Shown piece after piece: positions 28,282 through 36,595 of a stretch of 41,417 nt of DNA. Numbering within the stretch: position 1 is the first letter of the stretch; the number at the start of each line of letters is the position of its first letter. Position numbers and translations under genes: made by a program. Below the pieces are notes generated by a model. It did not search any database. It saw only the letters and a program-made list of their open reading frames with translations, and was not told where the DNA came from. Origin of the DNA: Magnetovibrio sp. (GTDB lineage: Bacteria; Pseudomonadota; Alphaproteobacteria; Rhodospirillales; Casp-alpha2); NCBI GenBank assembly GCA_002721825.1, contig PBLS01000025.1, forward strand, positions 1-41,417, read 5' to 3'.

Positions 28282-29268
28282 ATGATACTAGTTACTGGTG
28301 CGGCCGGTTTCATTGGATCTGCCATTGTCCGAGCCCTTGTAGGGCAAGGCAGACGGGTAAGAGCGTTAGTAAGGCCGACTTCAGACTGTCGGAATATTGA
28401 AGGCTTTCAGGTAGAGGTTGTGGAAGGTGACCTCTTGGAACCTGAAACTTTATCGCGGGCTGTTGATGGATGTTCGGGCGTCTATCATGTCGCGGCTGAC
28501 TATCGATTGTGGACTCCCGATCCAGAATCTATGTTCCGAACAAATATTGAAGGTTCTCGCGCGATCGTGGTGGCTGCCATGGAAGCTGGTGTTTCACGGA
28601 TGGTTTATACTAGTTCTGTTGCCGTATTGGGAATTGTGCCCGGGGGCGAGGGCGATGAAGTTACCCCTGTAAATTATGCCGATATGATTGGTGCTTATAA
28701 GCAGTCAAAGTTTCGCGCCGAAGAAGTCGTGCGTCAATTAATCATTGAAGAGGGTGCTCCCGTTGTAATTGTTAACCCATCCACTCCTATTGGGCCAGGG
28801 GATATCAAGCCTACACCGACGGGGCGACTAATTGTTCAAGCTGCATCGGGTAAGATGCCAGCTTATGTCGAAACAGGTCTTAATATCGTGCACGTGGATG
28901 ATGTTGCTGCGGGTCATCTCCTAGCTTTTGAAAAGGGGAGGATTGGAGAGCGTTATTTGCTCGGTGGAGAAAACATGGAATTAAAGGACATCTTAGTTGA
29001 GATTGCCAGGTTGGTTGGTGGTAAACCACCTAAAATATATCTACCACACGGCTTTGTTATGCCTATTGCCTATGTGGCCGAGGTTTGGGCGCGTGTGAGC
29101 GGTGGTGGTGAACCATTTGCTACAGTTGATGGTGTAAGAATGTCCCGAAAGAAAATGTATTTTTCATCAACTAAAGCAATGCGTGAGCTCAAATATCAGC
29201 CGCGACCCGCAAAAGAGGCCTTAGCTGATGCTATCGGTTGGTTTTCAGATAATGGGTATTGCCCCTAG
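28282..29268 (+). CDS. hpnA: Hopanoid-associated sugar epimerase HpnA
   Basis: 'MILVTGAAGFIGSAIVRALVGQGRRVRALVRPTSD', 'VYHVAADYRLWTPDPESMFRTNIEGSRAIVVAAMEAGVSRMVYTSSVAVLG'. Start ATG at 28282; the longer ORF overlaps ispH antisense. Confidence 0.92.
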   Translation: MILVTGAAGFIGSAIVRALVGQGRRVRALVRPTSDCRNIEGFQVEVVEGDLLEPETLSRAVDGCSGVYHVAADYRLWTPDPESMFRTNIEGSRAIVVAAMEAGVSRMVYTSSVAVLGIVPGGEGDEVTPVNYADMIGAYKQSKFRAEEVVRQLIIEEGAPVVIVNPSTPIGPGDIKPTPTGRLIVQAASGKMPAYVETGLNIVHVDDVAAGHLLAFEKGRIGERYLLGGENMELKDILVEIARLVGGKPPKIYLPHGFVMPIAYVAEVWARVSGGGEPFATVDGVRMSRKKMYFSSTKAMRELKYQPRPAKEALADAIGWFSDNGYCP

Positions 29269-29316
29269 GTGTACACAGCCTTAAAACTCCCTCTGATGAG
29301 AATTAGGCTTCTATAG

Positions 29317-30075
29317 ATGAAAGCATTGATGTTGGCTGCTGGTATTGGCGGGCGGCTTTTTGGCGATGACAATAATGATATACCAAAGGCACTACTAACC
29401 TTTGAAGGGCAATCCCTTTTGCAACGCCATATTGAAATTTTGCAAGCGCACGGTGTTGAAGAACTTGTGATGATTGTTGGACATCGCAAAGAATTGTTAA
29501 TTGGGGAGGCTCTAAAATTCGCTCGTAGTGGTTTTATCCATTGGATAGAAAACCCTAGGTATCGGGAGGGTCCTATCCTTTCTTTAGGGTGTGGAGAGGA
29601 AGTATTGCGTTTAGGTGTTGATGTGTTGTTTATGGACGCTGACGTACTGTACCATCCTTTTTTATTGGAAAAATTAATTTTATCACCAAATAAAAATTGT
29701 TTTATTTTCGATCAGGAATTCCAATCAGACGAAGACCCTGTGAAGCTTTGCCTAAAAAACGGAGTGATTGTTGATTTTGGTAAAGTAATAAAAGAAGATT
29801 TTGACACCGTTGGAGAGTGGCCCGGGTTCATGAAAATGGACGGTCGGGTTTCGGGATTGCTTATGGATGCAGTTGAAGAAATTATCGCCTCTGGTGAGGT
29901 AAAGGGTACTTACGAGCGAGCGATGACGGCTGTTTTAAAGTCTGAACCGCCGATGACATTTGGCTACGAAGACGTAACAGGTATTCCATGGGTGGAGATC
30001 GACTACCCAAGTGACCTTGAACAAGCAATTTCCAGTGTAATCCCGCGCATAGGCGAGTTTAGTAACCCAAGATAA
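29317..30075 (+). CDS. Nucleotidyltransferase, phospho-alcohol cytidylyltransferase-like (LicC/PntC-type fold)
   Basis: 'MKALMLAAGIGGRLFGDDNNDIPKALLTFEGQSLLQRHIEIL', 'ENPRYREGPILSLGCG', 'VLFMDADVLYHPFLLEKL', 'GEWPGFMKMDGRVSGLL', 'IPWVEIDYPSDLEQA'. Confidence 0.75.
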   Translation: MKALMLAAGIGGRLFGDDNNDIPKALLTFEGQSLLQRHIEILQAHGVEELVMIVGHRKELLIGEALKFARSGFIHWIENPRYREGPILSLGCGEEVLRLGVDVLFMDADVLYHPFLLEKLILSPNKNCFIFDQEFQSDEDPVKLCLKNGVIVDFGKVIKEDFDTVGEWPGFMKMDGRVSGLLMDAVEEIIASGEVKGTYERAMTAVLKSEPPMTFGYEDVTGIPWVEIDYPSDLEQAISSVIPRIGEFSNPR

Positions 30076-30099
30076 ATAGAAAACGCATTCCAAAATCAA

Positions 30100-30852
30100 T
30101 TAAACCTGATAGACATAATTTTTGTTGGGCTCGCGATCAATATCGGGCGGGAAATTTTTATGCTTATCAGCGTAATATTTCGCCATATGTTCACCAGCTG
30201 AACGCCGGTTATAGGTGGCGTAATAAATCCTTCGCATGTGGTTACTGAGGTTTGGCGCTGATTGGTGTGGTGTGTAGCTATCAAAAAATACAATGTCACC
30301 AGGCTCAGTATGGATGGGAATGAATTTGATATCCTGCATGTCCGACTCGGTTAGTGGTTCCCATAATCGTAACAAGCGTTGTTTATGATAACCAGCGGAG
30401 AGCTCTAAGCACCCGTTCTCTGGAGTAGCCGCATCGATACTTACAAGTACATTGATGAAAAAATCTGCATAAATTTCCCAGCCAGCCTGAGAATCTTGAT
30501 GCGCTTTAAAGCCACCACCGCCTGGTATTTTAAAATTTATTTTTTCCTTGAATAAAACAGCTTTTTCGTTGAGCAGCTGTCCGACGGGCAATGCGAGGAC
30601 TTTTGTTAATTCTCTGAAGCCGAGGTGGAAAGGTGCTATATTTTCGATGCGATTTACAAGTGTATCGTCAGTAATGCTTTGTTCGTGATACACCCAGTGT
30701 TTCCCCGATACCTCAGGACGCGCAAGCATTTCGTCACTCCACGACACGAGTGATTCCATTTCTTCGATGTTAAAAGCTTGTCTTAAGATAAGAAATCCAT
30801 CTTGATTAAAGATCTGAATATGTTTGTCGCTTAAGCGAGGAGTACGCAGCAT
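30100..30852 (-). CDS. Phytanoyl-CoA dioxygenase (PhyH)-family Fe(II)/2OG oxygenase, PhnY-like
   Basis: 'HIQIFNQDGFLILRQAF', 'KEKINFKIPGGGGFKAHQDSQAGWEIYADFFINVLVSIDAATPENGCLEL' (HxD), 'EPGDIVFFDSYTPHQSAPNLSNHMRRIYYATYN' (second His and Arg). Start at ATG 30852 or 30903, not the ORF-track 31179. Confidence 0.82.
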   Translation of the reverse strand: MLRTPRLSDKHIQIFNQDGFLILRQAFNIEEMESLVSWSDEMLARPEVSGKHWVYHEQSITDDTLVNRIENIAPFHLGFRELTKVLALPVGQLLNEKAVLFKEKINFKIPGGGGFKAHQDSQAGWEIYADFFINVLVSIDAATPENGCLELSAGYHKQRLLRLWEPLTESDMQDIKFIPIHTEPGDIVFFDSYTPHQSAPNLSNHMRRIYYATYNRRSAGEHMAKYYADKHKNFPPDIDREPNKNYVYQV

Positions 30853-30920
30853 AATTTTTCCAGGTGAGTGAAACGTGGCAAATAATATGGGTCCAAAATT
30901 CATAGAGCAAGAGACCTTGC

Positions 30921-31709
30921 TCAACTTTTTTTGAGGTCGAATTTCCAGGTCACGACAAACAGGTAGCCTATTGCTAAGGTTAAGGAGGTTAATGTTCCGA
31001 GATGCACTCCGAGCTTTGAAAAACTCCACGAAACGCTGGCCAGGTAGGTTAATACTGACCCGATACCAAGCGGGAAACCGCGAAACATCGCATATGCGTG
31101 GTCGCGAGAATAGGTATATTGGATTATTAAGATAGTCGGTAGCCAGGTCATAGGGAAGCCAATCAATACACCGGCCCAAATTGGACCCAGAAGTTTTCCT
31201 AAAGTGACGACTGAAATAACGAAGATAGCTGAAATGCCTGCTCTTAGAGCCAGCATGCTAAAGTTGAGGCGGACAGGCTCAACTACATGTAGGTCCTTTG
31301 CACGACGAAAACCAAATGCGGCGATCAAAGCCGTAATTATAGTAACAGGTAGGGCCGATAAGACGGAGAAAGGAATTTCGCGTATAACAAAGGCAAATAC
31401 TACAAATATGAACAATCCGCCAAATGTACTTTTCAAGGCGTTAAAACTCACCACTCGGATGGAAATTGCATAGTAAGTGATTACAAATATCAATACACCG
31501 GCAATACCAACGATGGCGTGCGGAATGCTAGCAGTTACAAAACCGATTCCCTTTTCAATGCCAAGTAGATAGTAAGATATCAAAGCACCGAGTGGTGCTC
31601 CAGAAATCACACCGGCAATCCTTGGAGATAATCGTTCAGCGAAGACGGATAAAATAAGAACGATTGTACCGGCGAAAGCGGCCTTTATTAAAAGGGTAAA
31701 TATCAACAT
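30921..31709 (-). CDS. Polytopic membrane protein with internal duplication, transporter-like
   Basis: About 262 aa, very hydrophobic; two similar halves ('SPRIAGVISGAPLGALISYYLLGIEKG' and 'GPIWAGVLIGFPMTWLPTILIIQYTYSRD'). Confidence 0.65.
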   Translation of the reverse strand: MLIFTLLIKAAFAGTIVLILSVFAERLSPRIAGVISGAPLGALISYYLLGIEKGIGFVTASIPHAIVGIAGVLIFVITYYAISIRVVSFNALKSTFGGLFIFVVFAFVIREIPFSVLSALPVTIITALIAAFGFRRAKDLHVVEPVRLNFSMLALRAGISAIFVISVVTLGKLLGPIWAGVLIGFPMTWLPTILIIQYTYSRDHAYAMFRGFPLGIGSVLTYLASVSWSFSKLGVHLGTLTSLTLAIGYLFVVTWKFDLKKS

Positions 31710-31901
31710 TAATAGGAACCCCTCAAAATCTAGTTTTATGGGATATAGCCATTACAGGCTTCGATGGTGTCCGACTATGGTATTAGCGATATATTGGCAT
31801 AGGCCCTGCCATTTAACTATGTTATATGCTTGCTGATTTAAAATTTGGAAATGATTGATTTTTTAGAATTTCTAATAGTTTCTTCAGTAACGTCCTGTTT
31901 A

Positions 31902-31931
31902 ATAGTTTTCAACATAATGGTTGAAAACTAT
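31902..31931. promoter_or_regulatory. Perfect 12-bp inverted repeat with 6-nt spacer upstream of a CDP-alcohol transferase gene
   Basis: atagttttcaac-ataatg-gttgaaaactat; right arm ends 42 nt before the ATG at 31974, in the divergent intergenic region 31710-31973. Confidence 0.7.
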
Positions 31932-31973
31932 AGGCGCTCTGAGGCTTGCTGGTGACAAAGGTAATTCAATTCG

Positions 31974-32585
31974 ATGAGCCATAACACTTGGTTGCATAAA
32001 ATTTCACGCACACTTATAGTCAAGCCGCTTGTCAGGACAGCTGTTCATCCGAATCATTTGACTATTGCGCGTCTGGTAACCGGGGTAGGAGCCTTTTGCA
32101 GTATTAGTTTTGGTGCATCTCCGTGGTTACAAATTGGTTCGGTTTGTTTCTTAGTCTCTATACTATTCGACCGGGCGGACGGTGATTTGGCGAGATTGAC
32201 TGGTCGAACTAGTTCCTCCGGGCACAAACTTGACCTGATGTCTGATGCCTTTTGTAACTCAATGATTTTTGTAGGTCTAGGTATTGGCCTTAGTCACAGT
32301 CATAGTGCTTATGGTTTAGGTGCTATCGTAATGGGTTTGGTAGCCGGTATGTCGGTGGCTGCTATCCTTGGAATGGTGATTAAGGTCGAAAGTTTGCAAG
32401 GCGCACGCGCAGCTGAACTTGGGAGCGCGGCTGGTTTTGACCCGGATGACGCTATGTGTGTGGTACCGATAGCGGTGTTTTTTGAGTTTGGGGAGGGTTT
32501 GTTATTGCTAGCTGCTATTGGTGCACCTTGCTTTGCAGTTTTTTTCTTCATTGTATTCCGACGGAAAATATTTTTACGGGAGTAA
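31974..32585 (+). CDS. CDP-alcohol phosphatidyltransferase (paralogue 1)
   Basis: Full CDP-OH-P motif 'DRADGDLARLTGRTSSSGHKLDLMSD' = D(x)2DG(x)2AR(x)8G(x)3D(x)3D. Confidence 0.88.
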   Translation: MSHNTWLHKISRTLIVKPLVRTAVHPNHLTIARLVTGVGAFCSISFGASPWLQIGSVCFLVSILFDRADGDLARLTGRTSSSGHKLDLMSDAFCNSMIFVGLGIGLSHSHSAYGLGAIVMGLVAGMSVAAILGMVIKVESLQGARAAELGSAAGFDPDDAMCVVPIAVFFEFGEGLLLLAAIGAPCFAVFFFIVFRRKIFLRE

Positions 32586-32594
32586 GAGATGTGT

Positions 32595-33218
32595 CTATCG
32601 CTGCTGTTTAAGCCGGATCAATTCTCGAAGTGCCCAAAGCCCATAGATAGTAGATCCAATACTGGCGGCCACGAAAAACGGATACAGCCAGCCCGACCAG
32701 GTGATGGGTGCGAGCAGGTATATGCCGTCTTCCAATTCAAACCCAGCAAACTCTGGATATCCAATAGCTTCACCTTCTTCGGGATCAATATTGTCATTTG
32801 TTTTATCAATATTAAGATTAGTGAACACCGAACCCAGGGAAGCGACTGCACCCGTGCTTCCCAAGATGATAGCCCAAAAGCCCAAACTACTATCGCGAAA
32901 TCCAATCCCGAGACAAATAAAAAGTGCGCCGTAGCTGAGGCCACCCGAGGCATAATCCAGATAATAGCCAAGCTTGGAGCGCATATTTTTTTGACGTGCC
33001 AGTTCGCCGTCTGCATGGTCGAGAAAGCGAGACAATACGAACAACCCAGCACCCCAGTTAGCCCAAAACAGCGATCCCTGCGCCAGCATAATCGCTCCCA
33101 TAAATGCGACCAAAATTGTTGCAATAGTCAACTGATTAGGGGTAATCGATGTCGTCAGCAACGGCTTAATCAAGATACCCGCTGCACGCTGATCCCATGG
33201 AACCATGAATACCTCCAT
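32595..33218 (-). CDS. CDP-alcohol phosphatidyltransferase-family protein (paralogue 2, degenerate last motif Asp)
   Basis: 'DHADGELARQKNMRSKLGYYLDYASG': motif matches except the last Asp is Gly. N-terminus 'IKPLLTTSITPNQLTIATILVAFMGA' resembles paralogue 1. Confidence 0.82.
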   Translation of the reverse strand: MEVFMVPWDQRAAGILIKPLLTTSITPNQLTIATILVAFMGAIMLAQGSLFWANWGAGLFVLSRFLDHADGELARQKNMRSKLGYYLDYASGGLSYGALFICLGIGFRDSSLGFWAIILGSTGAVASLGSVFTNLNIDKTNDNIDPEEGEAIGYPEFAGFELEDGIYLLAPITWSGWLYPFFVAASIGSTIYGLWALRELIRLKQQR

Positions 33219-33285
33219 TCATACAGTACTAGCCTGGTAAAAGCGTCACTGCGAGTCAAGTGTTGGAGCGGAGTGGAGGTACACT

Positions 33286-35919
33286 GTGCAAATTAATAGG
33301 TTGGTTGCTGGCTATAAGAATTTTCTCGCCAACTGGGTGAGTTGGGTATCTCGTCACGCTATTTTAACTATCATATTTACTTCGTTATGGACTTTGATAG
33401 CTCTGTTACACTTCGTTGTAGCTGTTGAGCTTAATACTTCTACTACTGATATGCTATCAAAGGATGTGCCATTTAGAGAATACGCACGTGAAATAGATGC
33501 CGCTTTTCCTCAAACGCAAGGCACCATGGTTGTTGTCATTGAGGGTGAAACGGCAGGGCTAGCAAATGATGCTGCTACTGCAATGGGGGTTCGTTTGCGT
33601 GGGATGCCAAAGGTATTCGAAGACGTTTATGATCTCCGTAGTGAGCCATTTTTTAGGCAGAACGGTTTACTTTATCTCGAAACTGACGAACTTCATAGCC
33701 TAAGTGATAATTTGGCTGAAGCCCAACCGTTTTTAGGAACGTTAGCGCATGATCCTTCGCTAGATAGTTTATTCCATATAATGTCTCGCGCAGTTAAGGA
33801 GGAGGCAAAGCCTGGTGGAAATAAATCTATAGAATTGAGTGCTATCTTCAAAGAAATAGCCAATGTTGCCGAAGCACAAGTCCGCGGTGAATTTAAAATT
33901 CTCGACTGGTCGCGATTGATTTCTAGAAATCTTACGAAAAAAACTCCTGTTTCAGAACGAAGGCGTTTTATTATTTTAAAGCCCAGACTCGATTTTAATT
34001 CCCTAAAACCCGCTGAGGACGCGGTTAATGAAGTGCGGGCTTCAGCGAGACAATTAGGAATTAATGAGACAAATGGGCTTCGATTGAGAATAACGGGTTC
34101 AGCAGCATTAGAGCAAGAGGAATTGCAAAGTGTTCAAACGGGCATGGGATTAGCTGTGTTTGTCTCGCTGGTCCTTGTATTGATTATATTGCTGTTTGGA
34201 CTTGGATCTATTCGGCTAGTATTTGCAATACTTTCAACATTAATTATGGGACTAATTTGGACCGCATCCTTTGCTATAGTGAGCGTTGGTGCGCTCAATA
34301 TAATATCGGTAGCCTTTGCGGTTTTATTCATTGGGCTCAGCGTAGACTTTGGAATTCATTTTGGTTTAAGATATCGTGAAGCATTGAATTTATGCGGTGA
34401 GAACATAACCGCTCTTCGCGAGGCTGCAAAGAGTGCCGGTGGTCCTTTGACACTTTGTGCCGTCAGTGCCGGTATTTCTTTTTTTGCATTTTTACCAACT
34501 GACTACGTGGGGTTAGCAGAATTAGGACAAATAGCTGGCAGTGGCATGTTTATAGCTCTTTTTGCAAATTTTACGGTATTGCCCGCAATTATCAGCCTAC
34601 TGCCTTCTCATGTAGATATTAAAAAGACAAAAAAATATAATGGAATAGGATTACTATTGCCGCGATTGACTCTAGTTATTCTTCTAGTAATCACTTTAGG
34701 CTCAGGTGCGTTACTACCGCGGGTTAACTTTGATTTTGATCCTTTGAACCTAAAAGACCCAAATTCAGAATCGGTTGCTACACTTTTGGACCTGATGAAA
34801 GATGGTACGCAGGGCTACTACTCTGCGGAATTATTAGCTACTGATCTAGATTCCGCCAAAAATATGGCATCAATACTCAGTGCTTTGCCGGAAGTAGATC
34901 ACACCATGACCGTTGCGAATTTCGTGCCGAACGAGCAAGAGCCGAAACTAGAAATAATATCAAATTTGGCGCTATTTATGGCGTCATCGCTACATGACAG
35001 CATGCCGACAAAAGGTGGCTTAAATTCAGTTGTAAAAACGAGGCGTGCATGGGCCGCGCTTGTTTCTGAGCTCGACCAGCTAATCGAGAGACGTCCCGGT
35101 GAGCTCGCTCAGGCCGCGATGCGTATGCGACTCGTATTGAGCAAACTTGTGCGTGAAGATGAAGAGGCCGAATTATTAGAGAGGCGTCTTTTTTTAGATC
35201 TTTTTGGTAGGTTAACAGATCTTAGAATAGCCCTTAACGCTCAGCCGGTGACCCTCGAAAGTTTGCCCAACCAGTTGCTACGTCGGTGGTTAACTAATGA
35301 TGGTCGCGCCTTAGTTGAAATATTTCCAAAGTCGGACCTACGTGATAGGCGGGAACTTAGGACTTTCGTCACGGCGGTAAGACATCAGGCACCTCGTTTG
35401 TCGGGAACCCCGGTAACTGTTATGGAGGCTGGCCGAATTGTACTTAGCTCCTTTCTGGAAGCCGGCTTTATTGCGGTCGTGGCTATTTGTATTCTATTGT
35501 TTGTTGTTCTAAGGCGCCCTATGGATTTAGCATTTGTCCTCGCACCAGTTTTATTGGCCGGAATTTGGACTGCGGCAGTTACTGTTTTGAGTGGGCTTAC
35601 GTTTAACCTAGCTAACGTTATTGTTTTGCCACTCTTGTTTGGGCTCGGTGTTGCCGGTGCAATACATCTTGTAGCTCGAGTTCACAATTCTGAAAGCGCT
35701 GAATCCGCAATGAGAACCTCTACCCCGCGGGCTGTGCTACTAAGCGCCTTGACCACAATTGGTTCGTTCGGCAGCATTTCTTTCTCTTCACACCCTGGGA
35801 CGGCTAGCATGGGTATACTTTTGATGATTGCTATTACGGCGTCCGTACTAGGAACTTTGGTGTTTTTGCCTGCACTGATGGCCTTGGTATACCGTAGGCG
35901 AGGCTTTGAAGGACGTTAG
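33286..35919 (+). CDS. hpnN: Hopanoid-associated RND transporter HpnN
   Basis: 877 aa MMPL/RND architecture: two TM blocks separated by large periplasmic domains; 'ELNTSTTDMLSKDVPFREYAREIDAAFPQTQGTMVVVIEG', 'AVLFIGLSVDFGIHFGLRYREAL'; hopanoid-cluster context. Confidence 0.9.
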   Translation: MQINRLVAGYKNFLANWVSWVSRHAILTIIFTSLWTLIALLHFVVAVELNTSTTDMLSKDVPFREYAREIDAAFPQTQGTMVVVIEGETAGLANDAATAMGVRLRGMPKVFEDVYDLRSEPFFRQNGLLYLETDELHSLSDNLAEAQPFLGTLAHDPSLDSLFHIMSRAVKEEAKPGGNKSIELSAIFKEIANVAEAQVRGEFKILDWSRLISRNLTKKTPVSERRRFIILKPRLDFNSLKPAEDAVNEVRASARQLGINETNGLRLRITGSAALEQEELQSVQTGMGLAVFVSLVLVLIILLFGLGSIRLVFAILSTLIMGLIWTASFAIVSVGALNIISVAFAVLFIGLSVDFGIHFGLRYREALNLCGENITALREAAKSAGGPLTLCAVSAGISFFAFLPTDYVGLAELGQIAGSGMFIALFANFTVLPAIISLLPSHVDIKKTKKYNGIGLLLPRLTLVILLVITLGSGALLPRVNFDFDPLNLKDPNSESVATLLDLMKDGTQGYYSAELLATDLDSAKNMASILSALPEVDHTMTVANFVPNEQEPKLEIISNLALFMASSLHDSMPTKGGLNSVVKTRRAWAALVSELDQLIERRPGELAQAAMRMRLVLSKLVREDEEAELLERRLFLDLFGRLTDLRIALNAQPVTLESLPNQLLRRWLTNDGRALVEIFPKSDLRDRRELRTFVTAVRHQAPRLSGTPVTVMEAGRIVLSSFLEAGFIAVVAICILLFVVLRRPMDLAFVLAPVLLAGIWTAAVTVLSGLTFNLANVIVLPLLFGLGVAGAIHLVARVHNSESAESAMRTSTPRAVLLSALTTIGSFGSISFSSHPGTASMGILLMIAITASVLGTLVFLPALMALVYRRRGFEGR

Positions 35920-35923
35920 TAGT

Positions 35924-36595
35924 ATGGTAAATAACCAGGTGCATTTATTTCCATTAATCCGACATATTTCGAAAAAGGTTACCCCTTTATTGTTGAAGAC
36001 GCCAATTTCGGGTAATGGAGTGAGCGTATTGAGCCTAATAAGCGGTCTTGCTACTGGCTGGCTGCTGATGGTTGGAAGTTTTAATGCTACCCTGGTAGCA
36101 GCCATCTTTCTCGTAGTATCCTACATACTTGATAATTGTGACGGCGAAGTAGCACGCGCTAGAGGGGAGGATTCAAAATTTGGCGAGGCGCTTGATGATT
36201 TCGTTGATTGGGTGGTTCATGCCATATTTTTCTTTGCGCTTGGCACTAGCTATTCCGAAGCAACAGCTGATGATCTATGGTTCTGGTTAGGTAGTGCGGC
36301 AACTGTGGGTGCCTCTATTAACTATTTTATTGGCCAGTACCTGACCTTTTTTAGCCATCGAGGAGAGAGAGATGAAATAAATGTAGATGTAGAAAAAGAG
36401 AATGTTTTGCCAAGCACCCCGCTTCTCTGGGGAATTTATATTATCAGGGAGTTATCGCGCGCCGATTTCTGCTTCTTGGTTCTGCTTTTAGCATCTATAG
36501 ATTGCCTGTGGATTTTGCTGCCGACGGGGGCTTTTGGCGCTCAACTTTACTGGATGACCCAGTTTGTGCACGGCGCAAGACAATTCCATGTCTGA
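35924..36595 (+). CDS. CDP-alcohol phosphatidyltransferase (paralogue 3)
   Basis: 'DNCDGEVARARGEDSKFGEALDDFVD' = complete CDP-OH-P motif; N-terminal 'PISGNGVSVLSLISGLATG'. Confidence 0.88.
   Translation: MVNNQVHLFPLIRHISKKVTPLLLKTPISGNGVSVLSLISGLATGWLLMVGSFNATLVAAIFLVVSYILDNCDGEVARARGEDSKFGEALDDFVDWVVHAIFFFALGTSYSEATADDLWFWLGSAATVGASINYFIGQYLTFFSHRGERDEINVDVEKENVLPSTPLLWGIYIIRELSRADFCFLVLLLASIDCLWILLPTGAFGAQLYWMTQFVHGARQFHV

Noticed and set aside
30853-31179. N-terminal extension of the PhyH ORF in the ORF track
   Set aside because: Mostly overlaps the upstream membrane-protein gene in another frame; PhyH homology begins near the ATG at 30852.
32589-33296. 235-aa plus-strand ORF
   Set aside because: It is entirely antisense to the clear CDP-alcohol transferase gene 32595-33218; the translation has no domain-like pattern and is rich in residues typical of antisense frames.
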